DNA of 64,000 nucleotides from Rapana venosa (lineage: Eukaryota; Mollusca; Gastropoda; Neogastropoda; Muricidae), in contig CM054145.1 of assembly GCA_028751875.1 (NCBI GenBank), forward strand, positions 10,315,576 to 10,379,575, written 5' to 3'. The translations under genes were made by a program, and so were the position numbers. The notes under the pieces are model-generated. The model saw only the letters and a program-made list of their open reading frames with translations. It made no database searches and was not told the DNA's origin. Below are positions 37,080 through 52,262 of this stretch, piece after piece. The stretch's first letter is position 1; each line of letters opens with the position of its first letter.

Positions 37080-40000
37080 ACCATTTCAAAGCAGTGTTAA
37101 ATACCATGAACACATCTTTACCCTGAAATAAAATTGAGATGACACATCAATACCAGCATTAAATTCCAGCCAATTCTTTCTTTCTTTTTTTCACTGCGTG
37201 AAAAAAAGTACCTTGAGACACCATGCATTTGTTCGGAAATTTTACACTTGTAATAAGAAGTGGATTGGAGTTGAAGCTAACCCCCCAGAAACTTGGGTCT
37301 TAAATCAGAATATGCAGGACACAAACAGAAAATGATGTTCATTTCCTTTTCTGACTTGCAAAATGGACAAGATTTCTTCTGGGGGAAAATTGCAAAGCAT
37401 GTACATTTGCATTAATAGGGAGAACATTAAATCTAGCTTGTGAGATGGCAACTCTAAAACATTAGGTTCCATGTCAGACACGTACTTTTCTTTTCAAAAA
37501 TGATTTTAAAAAGATCTGAAAGTCTATCTGAATTGTTTGGGTTTTGTTAATATGATCTCTCTCTCTCTGCTCTCCTCTCGATTTCTCCTCTCATCACTCT
37601 CGTTTCTCTCACTCTACTCTCTCTCTCTCTCTCTTGCACATGTGCCACTTCTGAAGGCGAACTAAAGGGCTGCAGTTAGATAAGCTGCTGCAAAATTTTT
37701 GCATTTTAGCTTCAAATGTCAGTTACTGCCTTCCAGCAACTGTAATAACTTTAAATGGCCCTGCTGATCCGACAATGTGGTATGAGTTGGAAAGTCACTG
37801 GGAGAGCGGCACTTGTAGTCGACTTGGGAATGAAGCCAGCTGACAAGTCATGTCAACAGAAATAGGCGGACCCTGTGCTGAACCATGACTCATCCTTATT
37901 CCGTAAATTGCACAAAGCCCCCTTGCCAAATCCGTGGCGAACCTTCAAAGAAGCAACAACACCAAGGAAAGACAGGCAAGTCGCCACTGTTACAATGACA
38001 GTGCCGTGAAAGCTGTCTTGAGTGACATGGACTCCCTGCTCGATGTGGAAACGAAGAAAAACAAACCAGTGTGTACACAGAGCTGTGTTGTCAACAAGCA
38101 GTGAATGCCCTCGGTCACGAAAAACCAGTACCACTTGATCTACTGTAGTGATTCCAGCAACCAGACAGCAAGATCGGTGTGTCTTCTGAGGTGTCTGATG
38201 TGCAGAAGCGCAGACAGTTGGCTGCACAGTGGATGGCTTTGATACTGGAATTGTTAAACAGTAAATGGTGTCTACTCCTAACTGACCTACAGTGCATTAA
38301 TAGGGAGAACATTTAAATCACGCTTGTGAAATGGCAAACCTAAAACATTAGGCGTATCCATGTCAAGCCATCTACTTTTTCTTTTTCAAAAATGATTTTA
38401 AAAGATCTGTAATTGTCATATCTGTCACGGCCACTTATAGTGCCAGACCAGTTTCTATTGACACATGACGTAGATCAATCCCATTCTTCAGCTTAAACAG
38501 TCTTAAAAACACACTATTACCTGAACCTGACCAACACCCTGCATGCGGGAACCAAACACAAGCTAAAACCTGTCTTAACAAAAACTTTCCTGAGTTTCTA
38601 CACCCCCAACCAACTTTTACCCATTTAGTCTAATTCTAATAACAGTCTGATAAGCAATATGTGGCAGTCGCTTTCCATTCTTCAATTGTAATAATCTAAA
38701 CCAATACTTCAGAACCAGCAACACCAACACTTAACAAGAAGATGAAATCTTCCCAAATCAACCAAGACCATATGAATTAGGAGTTTTAGACATGGTACAC
38801 GCCTAAAAATCTTATTGCACGCCATAGTATGAACTTTTCTAATAATACTAATTTGTTTAAACCCCATAAAACACTTCAGAAGCAAATAGCAAATCGGTTG
38901 AACTTTAACATAAAAAAACTCCTAAAAAAATGCTTTGGTAGTCGATTTCCTTGGTATTTTGCGACAAAACCTTATTCAATTTGACCAACCGCTTTCTTAC
39001 CCCTTGATGCTAGATTACAGTTACTTTTTTCATACTGCTCCTTGTAGTAATTTGGAATACCAAATAACAATAACTATTCCACTACTTCTGCGACAGAACT
39101 AGCGTCCTGATCACAGAGGTGGTGACAACCATCAGTTTTTAGCGTGCTTAACGCTACAGAAACCGTGGGATATAAGCTCGCTTATGGGCCTTCTCTGGCT
39201 CGAAAGAACTTACATTATTTTATTCACTACTTCTAGTTCTTACCACCCAAATAACCTTGTTCATGTCGTCTAAAAACCTCCTTTTCTGAAAACCATGACT
39301 TTAGTTTTTCTCATGTTTCAACATTTAATTTCATGTCATTGCGGAACAGTACGGGCATGGATATTTTAAATATGTTTTGAAGCCATATACTGTTGTACAT
39401 AGTAAGCCACATCATCAGCAAAAAGTAATATAAACAATATCCATAAATGGGTTCCCCTGCAAAACTGTACATCCATGTCTTCCTATTCACATTCATAGAT
39501 GCGATCAAGTAGATTTAATAAATACAGAACATAATTAGACTTAACAGGCACCTTGACTTACCTCAAATAGTGCCACTCAAAATATTCAGGTAAAAGTTCA
39601 CAAAATGGCACTCGCACACGAGACTAAAGATATATACATTGCCTCAAAGAAGCCGAAAAATCTTCCATTCACACCTTGATTTCTCATGCTTCAAGAAGTT
39701 TATCATGATGAACAGATTCAAACTTTTCTTTTTTAAACTCAACAAATGCTACGCATCTAGCTGTGCTTTTCTCGTTCTGCTTTCTCATCAGACATTTCAG
39801 GACGATAGCATGACGTAAAATTAAATAATTTTATCTACTGTTGAGTACCCCCTAGCGAAAACTCGCTTAGATCGACTTTTCAAGAAATCACATAGTTGTA
39901 CTTCTAACCAGTTATACAATCTTGCATTTGATATGGTTGTATAACATTTTGAAATAATACTATAACATGAGACTTCCTCTGTAATTATCTATGTATTATC

Positions 40001-40198
40001 ATGATCTCCTTTTTTTGTAAAATAGGTATTATTAAGGCTATTGACCAGTCTTTTGATAGACACCTAAACTGAAACACATGTTAAAAAATTTACCCAAAAC
40101 TCCACGTACCCTTTTGCCGTCCATTTATCACACAAACACATCGAGCCGAGTAACATAAAAATGTCTAATGCCACTGACTTATCCAACGTTTTGATTTT
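37080..40198 (-). mobile_element. Broken non-LTR retrotransposon C, copy 1, interrupted
   Basis: Minus-strand relic related to 57780-61200. The C-terminus with a CPFCKSEKEM-like zinc motif lies at about 37390-37310; the main RT part at 38294-40198 is full of small insertions compared with copy 2, although MKLNVET (39300 region) and a LLMMWL-type patch can still be read. At 37529-38293 a foreign 765-bp block interrupts it, with ~110 bp of the element (37410-37520) repeated on the other side (38294-38408). Similarity to copy 2 stops at about 40198. Confidence 0.75.
37529..38293. repeat. 765-bp duplicated block, copy 1
   Basis: Matches 53913-54677 in every position checked, with no net indel, including an irregular CT tract (37555-37632). 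Begins TGAATTGTTTGGGTTTTGTT, which belongs to the 5.4-kb unit, and continues with unrelated sequence containing a 124-codon minus frame (37853-38227) with no recognised family. In this copy both flanks are LINE C, which disagrees with the other copy. Confidence 0.93.
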
Positions 40199-40489
40199 AG
40201 AAATTTGAAAAAGACACAAAAAAAGCCTGGATCGCAGGGCGTGGATTATCCTGTTGCATTCCACTTGACCAGCCCATCATACGGCGTGTGGACAGCGCTC
40301 GCACCTCCTCAAAGGTCAACATTGATCCGGCGGTAAGTAGCTTGAGTGGTGCACCATCTCCATCATGGATAAGCAGCACACCGTTCGCTTAGCAGGTTCA
40401 GGCTCTGTATTCCAGCTCAGTACTAACCTCGCCAGAGGATGGATTAATTTCTTAATTTAAGGGGAGGGGGTTGCGGGTGTGTGGGGGGG
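40199..40489. other. Short unassigned segment
   Basis: GC-richer sequence after LINE C similarity ends; no coding frame or repeat match seen, apart from a poly-G run at about 40481-40492. Confidence 0.5.
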
Positions 40490-40900
40490 GGGGAGTGGAG
40501 ACAGCCTCGTGTTTAGAGTGTTTAGCGCTCGTGATCTCACGGCCCGGTTATCGTAGCCACCACCGATGCTCCGTTTGCGAGGATTTTGCCCTGTAGGTAA
40601 CATCAGTACTGACTCCACGTCCCCGGAAAAGTCCTTCATAATGAGCTAGTGAACTGAATGAGGTGAAAAAAACCCCGCAGAACAGCTGCGCACATTAAAA
40701 CATGTTTGGCCTTGTTTCGGGGGTAACTGTTGAAAAAAACAAACCCAACCCAAAACAAACACTAAAACGCATTGGACATTGCGTCTGTTTTAGACATCAT
40801 TCCGAAGTTTGGAATACAGCTACCACTTAATGTGGGCGAGGGTCCGCATACGCAGAATCTCACCACTGGTGAAACCTCGTGGCTCTAGCTGAGTAAGCTG
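40490..40900 (+). mobile_element. SINE family 2, degraded
   Basis: Head-like GGAGACAGCCTCGTGTTTAG, then GTAACATCAGTACTGACTCC, AAAGTCCTTCATAATGAGC, GTTTTAGACATCATTCC, GAATACAGCTACC and AATCTCACCACTGGTGAAAC CTCGTGGCTCTAGC. Same order as 5400-5785. Confidence 0.7.
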
Positions 40901-41399
40901 GGAAAACAATCTGTGTGTGTTCTTGTCTTTAAAGTGATCATGAACATTGAACCATCAATACAACAGGACGGCAAAAAACTAACCATAGGTGGGTGATCTA
41001 AATCACTGTGTGTTGCTTTTAGAAAAATAAATCACTGTTTTTTAAAAATCTACATCACTGTGTGTTTAGAGACAGTTTCAACACTTTTTCGGGGTGTAAA
41101 CTTTCTTTATCAGTTTAAAAAGGATTCATAAACTATTTATGTGTCCCTTTTTATTCTGGAGCCAGCTTTTCTTACGAAGTGGTGATTTGTCGTTAAGAAT
41201 AAGCCAGCTGTCCTGCTGATGAAACATGTTGATGCCGATCCATCCTGGCAGTGTTTGATGCAGGATGTTGCCATACTGTTACTTTGTTTTTCACCTGTTC
41301 CGCCAAAAAGCAGTATTCCAAAAGAACAATAACATCACTGACTATCTGAGCGCACACACTGCCAATCCACCTTAATGTGGGTGAGGTCAGAGTCTACAG

Positions 41400-44300
41400 A
41401 GGATGAGCGAATGACTTGAGAAGAGCGCGAGCACACTGGGGCAGGACATTACAGTGACGAGAGAGTACGCAGACAATCCACACTTCTCTTGTGCTCAGCT
41501 AGAACGCAATACCTATCACTATTAAGCCACCAACAGGATCTAATCTAAGTCAAAACACTTCTCAGTATAATATCCTATATCTCCTATACACTGCATCAAA
41601 GCAGTTTTTTCTCTGACACAGTCTCACACAACTTCTTAAACAATCAAGATTAACCACATGACCCTAAGTATATACTATCGAATGCATACAATACGAGTCT
41701 CTTCTGGAGGTACGCCTTTCACACACACAAACGGCAGTACGTCATATCTCTCACCGGGACCACAGCGTCCTCAATTCAGTCCATCACATATAGATCACGA
41801 GTACACGTTAGCAAGAATCTCCGAAAGTAGTACCTCTCCGAGATCTATCTAATTCTCAGAATTAGCTAGCTATTCACACTAGCGATACTGACAAACACCA
41901 CTATGTTCCGTTATAGATGCTCTCACACGTAGCTCTGTCTAACACAGACCCAGAGCGATAAAGCATCTGTGGATATCGCTGTGGTACTGTCCAACATAGC
42001 AGTCTTTTAGACTGTCTTAGAGGTATGCTCTTTCTTGTCTCTCAGCATTTCATGGTGGTTCTGTATCAACTTATTTTGATGTGATACACAATTGCGAGGG
42101 ATCTTCTTCTGTAGCGTGTGAGCGTTATGCTAGCGAGCAGTCTAACAAGTGTCTGATGACTCTGATGCGAGAGCAGTCAAGTCGACCGAATGAGATAAGT
42201 AGTTTGAATTTGTATATATTTAGATTGATCTACAGTTGGCGTCGTGCAGGACATGGTGCTTCTTTATTACAATATCCTGCGAGAGACCACTTCAGTAATA
42301 TACAATTATCTCTCTAGTTACTAGAATAGAGGAACAACTATCACTAGTAAATAGTATAAGGTGGGTCGAGCGATGTTTATTGTCGATGATTGAAACAGGT
42401 CAGGGTAGATCTTCTATGTTGATTATATATAGGTATCTATATACTCTGTATTAGTTGATGTTTGGATAGTCTTCTTACTTCTCATAGTTTATCTATTGCA
42501 ACACGTACTCGGGTTTGAGATGGGTTTGTCTAGGTGCGGACAGGATGTTACTACACAGTGATGTTGTCTCTCTTATCTCAATTTTGTTTCTAGGACACAC
42601 ACATTCCACAGACACTATTCACTTGCTCTAGGTCTGGATGATAAGGGACTACTATGGACACATTGACACAAGCGGACTGTGTTTTACGACAGAGCGAAGA
42701 GAGTCAATTATTAAGAAGTATCAGAGTCCAATACAATTTTTTAACTTTCAATATTTCAGAATGTACAGCGAGCGGTTCTGTTGACCAGGTATCTCACACA
42801 CTAATAAGACGCTCACTACTTTTACTATCTTCTATACACAGATACTCTACATTTTAGATTTTCAGTTTTATGATTCTTGCGAGGTGGTAAAATAATTATC
42901 TAATTTTTATTTGTGGTTAGGGTAAGTTACACACTCTATACAATTTATACTATAATGTAGTCTACTCGGGAAGATCACAAAAATAACAGCGGTAATAATC
43001 TCACATACTCACAACTATACAGGATAAATTCACATCGCAGAAAACATCAAGAAACATCTGATTAGACAGACAAAAGATCAATATACACAAACTTCATATA
43101 CGACAAAACACATTTGCAGATAAGTAACTCTAACACCAGCGCGAGTAGAAATAAAAGTATTACTCGTGATAGCACACAACATCTGTGACACACATGTGGT
43201 AGTGTGGGATGCACACGGGAGGAGATTGTGAGATGAGATGGGGCTTTTATGACACATCACTGATGAATCTGAGGGGATATACACTTTATTATATTTGGGG
43301 AAAGTATAAATGTGTGTTTAGATGAGAGTCATGTAGTGACTCACACAGTGTGTCCATATAGAGAGTGAAGACAGGCAGCATCAGGACAGAGTATGCGAAA
43401 CTAGTACAATTACGGGTATGAGTTGCACAACACTTGATTTTCAGACGTAGAGGTTAGTGGATGATATATATTTACAGGAGGGGTTAGAGAGGAGGTATGT
43501 AGCACAAGCATTTACAATTTATCTATACGCGGGTCACGAGGTACACAGATAAGACAGACACACACACTGCATAGGGTGGGGATTGGATTGAGCGACTATG
43601 GGGAACAATGAGTCTTGCGATCATGGTATGAGATTGGTAACTATAGTCAATTCTGTGATTGACTGATGGGGTAGAGTTGTGAGTATCTACTGAGAGTAGA
43701 GCAAGGCGCATGAGACGGATCTCAACAGGTGTCTACATAACCTGTGTGTCAGAAGATTAACATATAATAGAGATGATTAGTGTGATTAGAGAATGTGTTG
43801 GGTTATAAAATGTGGTATGTGATCTGTGTATGGAGGTATGTTGGATGTAGTGAGATGCGCAAGTGAGGAAGGGCTGTGTCATCATCAGTGCGTGTGTTGG
43901 TTGGGAGGGTGTGTTATTGCGTATGTGGGTGTGGGAGGTTCACAAGTGGGCGGGGGACTCTATAATGTTGACTCATCTATGAGATATAGATGTAAGATAT
44001 ATCTGTGTAGCTTGATTTACTACATGAACATACAGGAGAAGGGAGATGGATAGGTATATATATAGAGAGGGATATATAAGATAGATAAGGTAAGACACGA
44101 TTTAATTGCTACGGACGATTCGAGGCGATCGAATTGTTGACATTTATACTCCACATGACTTTAGAGTTCTTAGTTTCAGGCATTTAGTTTACAGAGACAT
44201 TGAACTGTGAGGTAATTTGACGTGACTGAGAGCGTATGTCGCACTACATGAGTTCCACTTTTATAAGTCTTACGTCTATTCGGTATCTAATTTTTGGTGA

Positions 44301-47300
44301 ACATGTTTATCAGATTATAAGGGTGATAGTTTACGTCACTATATGAGTCACAAACAATATTCTCATAGGAGATTCATTCTCTCATGTGATAGACATGGGT
44401 ACTTCTTGATTGATACACACTCTTACATATTCTATAAATTGACAGAAGTTATGACACAGACAAACACAAGGTTCAACAGGGGTCGGACCAATAGTGAGAT
44501 CAGCTGTAAAGTAGGGGGACGGAGTCTGGACGCAAGATGTGTGGATAGACGATATAGAGACTATTGGTATTTGTGACTCCTTATACGACGTATGACTATT
44601 GGACACTAAGACTTAGGTCAGCGATGCTAGCAGAATAGACGACGGGACATCATTAGAGGTTGTTAACTCGTAGGGGAGGTGAGGTAAGCACACTAGACTC
44701 AAGGCTTACTAGAGAGGATGAGAAGCGAGTTATTATATTCGGTTAATTAAGTTCTTATTATTCTATCTACAAACAGTCAAGCGATATGATGATATTTATT
44801 TTATTTTAGTTATGTCGAGCGTATATGAGGTAGATAGAGAGAACAAAAGCTTTCCTGAACATTGCGAGTGGACACACTATAGGACTGGGACAGTCAGTTA
44901 CTTAATGGGAAGACGTCGTGTGGTGAGGTGATATTGACTGAGGGAGTAAATGTGCGGTGCAGGGTGAGTGTTGTGTTCTGTGTGAAGACACGGGAGAAGT
45001 AGACATCTCTACAAATCTATATTGCACAGTAGGAACAGTCAATCAGATACATGAACAAGATAATTATACTACTCTAGTGGGCAGCGAGGATAGTGAGGAG
45101 GGTATATATAGAATCACGAGCAGAGGTCATACAACGAGTGAGGGACCATCACATACACATATACAGATGAGGGATGTACATCTCTAATCCTAGTCAATGC
45201 GAAGGCGAACATATGCGACACACCTACTAAATTATATGATGACAATGCACGGTCTTATTGTGTATTTGGTCACGACTGGGCAGGTGAATCAATATCACAC
45301 ACACACGTTGCGTAGAGGGCACACTCTTGAGGGAGAACACATGGACATACGGATCACGATGATCAGACAGAGCGGGGGACGGGAGGGCTTACGGGTACAA
45401 ACGATATATTAATCTAGTAGAGAGTACGTGATAAATAAAGACACAAGTGAGAGAACATGGGATACTTATAACACAACAGAGTACACACAACTTACTATGA
45501 TGACAGAACGAGATGGTGCGGATTCATAGAGAGAGATGCAGAATAATTAATTCATTAGATAGATGAGAGATAGGAGAGAGAGAGGGAACAAGCAAGCGAC
45601 AGATTACATACAACAGATGATAATGGAGTTAGTAGTATACAATATAGACAACGAGACATCAAAGAGAAAACAAACATAGCTATTCAGAGCGGCGTAGAGC
45701 GCAATTACACATCACTAGGACGTTAGACACACAACTGACAGGATCATTATACAACTTAGAACTCTCTTGACATGACATCTTAATAGGGGAGTATTGTGTT
45801 GGATGATGGATCGACCGAAAACACACAGGGACCAATTATAGAACAACACACACACACACACACATATCTATACTAAGTATTATCTATGACACATAGGGAG
45901 CAGACACTCCTTTATACTTGTATATCACTATACACACTATTAGTAGAGAGACTATCATGGGGGTGATTCTTAGTACTCTCACATCTACATACACACGAGG
46001 AGACTAATGAACAAAGGAGGCAACATAACATATTTAAGCTACACATAGAGCGAGATAGGATACATATCAACAGTGATGTGCATCAGAGGTATGTGTAATA
46101 TGATACAACGGGGAGCGAGACTAGAGGGAAGAGCGGGACGTTCATGGAAAGACAGATGTAATAGAGTTGATTAGCATGTGAGAAGGGACATACAGTGAGG
46201 GAGGTACAAGACTCTGATACTTTTTGAGGAGATAGGATAGGCGTGACTATACACACAATTTGGTGGCGACTGAGGATCAGATATGAGAGGATTGTCTCGA
46301 GACAGCATCTGTGAAGGCATACACTACAAACACTACATTCTTGTTAGAGAGAGGGAATAACACACAGGATAATCACACAGATATATGGAGAGAAATGTAG
46401 GCGCTCACATCACACACAGAGAGATCACAACAACTAATATATAAATGCAGTAATTATAAGAGATTTAGGTATAACTTAGGTATATTGGGGATATGGAAAG
46501 GATATATAAACATACATAGACAGATCAGGGATGACAACAGACATGATAGACTAGAATAACAGGAATTTATATATATAATGTACACACATATCACTATGCA
46601 CTATATTACTTGCAACATAGGGACTCATAACACTAAACTAGTAGCGACAAGCAGAGAGAATAAGAGATAAATGCAATAGACACATACAGAGGCGATACAA
46701 GATACAAAATATATTATAATATATATATATATATATATAATATATATATATTATAGATATATAACACATATATATATATATATATACGAAGGTGTATAGA
46801 TATTAGATAATGGATACATCTCGTATATACACACTACCAGCATAGATTAGAGACATTGGTGAATTACTCTAGGTGGCGTAACGCACTTATATATGATTAT
46901 ATATATATTATATTATATATAGATATATTAGTCATATTGAATTGAGGGGGGGGATAGTTATAGCTCAAGACACACGGTCGTAGAAGTGGCGATAGTGATA
47001 TATAGACGAGACGACGTTCTTTATTAAGAGGATGAATGGGGAGTAGGAGTTGGAGGACACACAGTTGATTGATATATATAACATATATCAGCTCGCGTGC
47101 GATACATACAACATCGAAATACTGGATACTTGAGACGAGTATGTTATATGGTTGGGAGGATCATAGACATTAGCGGGAGTGGCAATATGACACACACATC
47201 ACATGCGACACTGTTGCGGAGCACAGATGAGATCAACAATAGTATAGGAATATGACACTGATGGGGAGAGAGACAAGTGTGTATTACGTGATCTGTGATG

Positions 47301-49100
47301 GAAGCAGTGTTTGGAAAGAGGGGGGAGGAATTGTATAAACAAGGTTGACGGCACGAGATGTAGCAGACTGGGAGAGAGGGCGTGGGATACAGGAGTGAGG
47401 GATGGGGGAAATTGGTTGGTTTGTTGGAACATGCATAGAGACTATCAGAGAGAGAGATGACCAAATATAACTATATATGAAGACAGTATCTAAGAATAGA
47501 CATTACGTACACACTATGCTATCAGTAGGATCACATAACAGAAGGTGGACATAGAATGATCTCAGAATACTGTCAAGGTTATTCACATAGAGGTTGACAA
47601 ATACAAGAATAGACAGATAAATAGACACATATAATTACACAAGAGTAATACAACACAATTATGGACTATAGAAGGAGAGTAGACAGGTCCTATGTACTAA
47701 CATATAACTATGACAGAGACTACAATTAATGAGATTTTTTGGTTAAATCATTTGTGGCTATTCAATGCAGTGAGAAGAGACATATACAGAAATCATGGCA
47801 ACGTGAATATAGAGCGAAAACATTCGGATAGGTAAATGATAGACACATAGGGGACAACGGGAACATAGACAACATGGACTAGAGTACAGATATGAGCAAC
47901 TAAATATCTGACTAGGATATGATTTGGGATGATGAACACAATAGTTCACGAACACTTCACGAGATTATCTATATTACAGGTACTACATAGTTGGTGGGAA
48001 GAAACTAAGAGACTACCAAGGACACAATGCGTAACACTAGATAAGATATATACACATGAGTAGCAGATAGTATCATACAGTCGATGAATGTGCGGGTAAT
48101 CAGCCTAGGCGAGGATTTAGGGGACAGATACACATCTCGGAGATTATACAATCATAAGGAACAACGTACAATTTATATATAACACACGTGCGTATACGTA
48201 CATGTACTGTAACTAGAGATTTATTATATGACAAGGCGATATACAGGAACTATGCGGGTGACTAGATAAGACACACTATGGGGACATGAGAATGTCAACA
48301 CTACAAGAGAGTGTCGACGCAGAGAGGACACTCACAATATAGATAAAACTATTACGTGCATGTGCAGATTCTTGTTGTAGAGATTGGGTTGTATAACGAT
48401 TGATTGAGAGGGATGGTTTGATCAAAAATTCAGGGGCGACTGGCACACAGTCATGATATATAGGTACACGATAGCATATGGGACATAATACAGGGAAGAT
48501 GACTCGACAAGATTATATATATATAGAGGTATATATACAATCAGATGACGTATAGAGTTGATGGGGGATATCTCTCAAATATTCACAGAGAACAAACAAT
48601 GAAATAGTCTCAGGAATGACGTATAGGAGAGGCGAGTAATAGGGATAGAGAGTGCATTTATGTATCGTACACATCAGACACTTACAAGAAGGTGATATCA
48701 TATATACGATATCTACGATGAAGGAGGGGATTGTCAGGGGAAGGGGCGTACATAAGTGATTATGGACATAAAATATCAGATAGCTATACTCACACACACG
48801 GAGTTATTGTATAATGATAATTTAATTTATTACTATTTATTTATTGACATTTGCGTAATGACATCTTAGCATGGGAGGACTAAGGTTCATTCAATTATGA
48901 TAGGAGAGAAAGCAGTCATGTGGAGTAGATCACATAGAGAACTTCTCTATTAATACACATCATATGAGGAATGACACTCAACAAACGTGATATTACAGTG
49001 TTAGAGGGGTTGGTGTTTTTTGGTGGTTGGGAGAGGGTTGATATGGTAAGAGGTGTGGTGGGGGGTGGTGTTGGGAAGTATAATGAGTTTTATTGGTATT
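41400..49100. other. 7.7 kb of random-looking sequence, no gene or repeat recognised
   Basis: No reading frame longer than ~120 codons, no SINE, LINE or unit similarity, and almost no homopolymer runs of six or more, unlike the flanks. Base composition drifts from C/T-rich (41.4-42.8 kb) to G-rich (43-45 kb) to A-rich (45.4-49 kb), with many GATA, TATA, GAGA and ACAC words. (AT)n tracts lie near 46710-46790 and 46890-46930. It may be low-quality read sequence. Confidence 0.6.
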
Positions 49101-49106
49101 AGTTAG

Positions 49107-52100
49107 CAAAAAATGGTCTCAATACAACAGCAAACACAGTCACAGTTCATTATAAGAGGACACTATTCCAACACGTCCATCTCGGCTTCACCCACCTTGC
49201 CTGCGTGCCCCCTAGAGAGGAGAGAGAGAGAGCGAGAGAGAGAGGAGAGAGAGAGAGAGATAAGAGAGTGGGGAGGAACTAAGAAATTTAATGAACCTCG
49301 ATCTTGGTTCACAATAACAGTTATTATTATTATTAATATTATTATTATTAGTAGTAGTAGTAGTAGTAGTAGTAGTGTTGCTTTTGTTGATGTTGGTGGG
49401 GTGTTTGGTGGTATAGTGGTGGGTGTGGGTAGTGGTGATCAGAGGGTCGTTGTGTCGATGGTGTTCCAGTAATGCTGGTGGTGGTAGTTGTAGTGGTGTG
49501 GCTTTTGTTCTTGTTGCTAGTGTTGCTATGGTTGTCGTTCCGTTCTTTTTTGTTCAATTCCCCATAACTCCACGGAATTCCCCAAAGAGGTACCACATTG
49601 AAGAAAAAGTACACAAACAACTCTCCACTATTGTTTGTTGGACAATGCTTTTTTAAAAAATATACAAAACTTAGCATTTCTAGTTTGGTTTGGCTAAAAA
49701 TGAAATTGATGCAAACCAACTGAAGTAATAATGGCCACATGTGCAGCAGCTACTTCACAGAAAGAGTTGTTTGGTTTGGATTATATCAGATCCCAGCGAG
49801 CTATCCCAATCTAGGAATATACAACTACCCAACCATCACCAGTGTCTTAAACTAGCAGGTTTTACTTGGCCTGCACGTCACAACTAAAAAAATCACACTT
49901 TTCCTTCTGTTTTTTCAATATGACTCTTATATTCATACTGCAACCTACTAAGGAGGCATCGATTGAAATAAATTAAAAAACACTTTTTGTGAAAGACAAG
50001 CCACTGATTTTGAAAACAAATTTGTAGGTTAAAATAAAAAAATATTTTTCAAGCAAACACTGTATCACCTCAGTCCATGTCGCTGCTAGAGTTCCATATC
50101 ACAATAGTCATGCGAGGGTCACCACTGTAGGATACAAAGCAATCCACATTGATAAAAATTTTCCACTTTCTCGTGACTAACTGTATGCTCTATGTTCTCA
50201 AATCCCCCCAAACAAGTACATAGTACATTTTTTTGATACTCTAAAAAATCTATGAAACTTTACCCCAAAATTTTTTCGACTTCGGACCTAAAGAACATAC
50301 TACGCAACCTGCAAGCTATTACAGTGTGAACCCACTTGTTCCTCCATAGAGTTTAATAGTAATGGAAACAACTAACGGAAAGAGCTTGATGGTTGGCCTT
50401 TATAATTTCACAATGTTTGCGTTTAATAGGCCTACTACACATTGTGAAAGTGAAATCTGATGTAGAAAAAACAGTACAAGTTGTTTTATACATTTTATTT
50501 CCCTTCTTAACCAGCTGATTTCTATAATTTGTAAATACAATTACTATAATACATAATTAGTATGTAAAAATGGTGTATTACGTGCATTCTTCTTAACTTA
50601 AATGTGATACACCATTTAATTTTATTCTAAAACAAACACTGAAGATTTGACCACATACATCAAAAGTACGTATACATCCTTTCTGTACAGTCTTTGCACC
50701 TGTGGTGTGGTGAATCCATTTTTATTAGCAGGAGTAGGCTACCCACCAATGGTGTATCCTTAATACCAAGGCCCACGAGTTAGCCTTGGCGCAGGTTACT
50801 CACTAACATGGCAGTTCCATGATACGTGTGTGCGCACAGTACATACAAAACATCTATGGATGTGTGTGCAGTATATATGCAATATGGACAGCTTTTTTTA
50901 AAAAAAAAAAAATATTAGTGCCTAGAGGCATTAAAATTTTTTTTATTGTCGGATACATTATCTTTATTTATTATTTGTTAATTTTGAGGATAATGGAAAA
51001 AGCACTCGTGCTATTTTTAATTTTAAAATTTTTAAAAAATAAAAAGCATGAATGCAGTTTTCCTAAATTTTACTTCCCTTCCCCACAATGGCCTATTGTC
51101 TTAAAGTATAAAATATATTTTTAATGTGAGGGCAAGGAATGGTCCGGTAAAGTTTCTTCTCCCTAGGATCTGGACCATATTTAAGTGGTTGACTGGGTGT
51201 TAGCCTTCAGATGAGGCAATAAACCTTGTGGTATGGGTTCTAGACTTTCAGATGATACAATTAAAGCCGTGAAAAAATTTGGTGATTTGTAACATGATGA
51301 ACCGATAAAATCAATATCCTGTCTTTTGAAACTACATCTAGCCACTTATAAGACCCACCATACAGAAACATCATTTCTGGTCAAAATTTGTAGAGAAAAA
51401 AATTTCCTTACAGATAAACTCATCTGCAAACAAGGAAAACGGGTGGCGACGTATTTTGTTGGCGACGCGCTCTCCGAGTAAATCTCCTCTGGGAGAAGTC
51501 TCTGATTTTATGTGAAAGAGTAGATGAAGAAGCCCTTTCATTTATTTTTTTGCAAGATACATCGCTATATAAATTCCCTTATTATATTATTATTATTATT
51601 TTTTTATTTTATTTTTTTATTTATTATTATTATTCTTATTATTAATATATTATCATCATCATCATCATCATCATCGTCGTCGTCGTCGGTCATCATCATC
51701 AACAACATCATCCACCATCATCATCATCATCACATCAACATCATCATCATCATCATCATCATCAACATCATCATCAAACAGATTTACGAGACTAAAAAAT
51801 TGCTTTACAAATCAATCCATTTAATCCAGTTCAATCCCAAAATTGTTAAATAGCGTGGTTTTTTCAAATCATGATTATACCGGGGTTTTGTTTAGTTGTT
51901 TCCGTTGCTGTATCTGGTTATTAAAATTTTCAATAAACAATATATCTCCTCTTTCCTTTCTTTTCTCGAGTTTTGCCAGTGTGTCTTCCCTTCTTCATTT
52001 ATTTCCCTTAAAAAAATCTCCTACCTGTTTCTGTCATCTTTGATTTATTTATCTATCATTTAAAAAATCAGTACATGTGTCTTCCAGTTTCAAAAACCGA

Positions 52101-52224
52101 CAAATTGACAACATTGTTTGTTTCGCTTTAATCTATTTAGTGTTTATGTATGTTTAGCGTCTTCCTAAAGATGCAAACAAAATATAAGAGATAATGATAA
52201 CAACAAGACCAAAACAATAAATAA

Positions 52225-52262
<38 letters not shown>

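Noticed and set aside
37853..38227. 124-codon minus frame in the 765-bp block as a gene
   Set aside because: No recognisable domain, no splice or homology support, and the block is probably misplaced.
47144..47464. 106-codon frame in the random-looking block
   Set aside because: Length expected by chance and no family features; the surrounding sequence is suspect.
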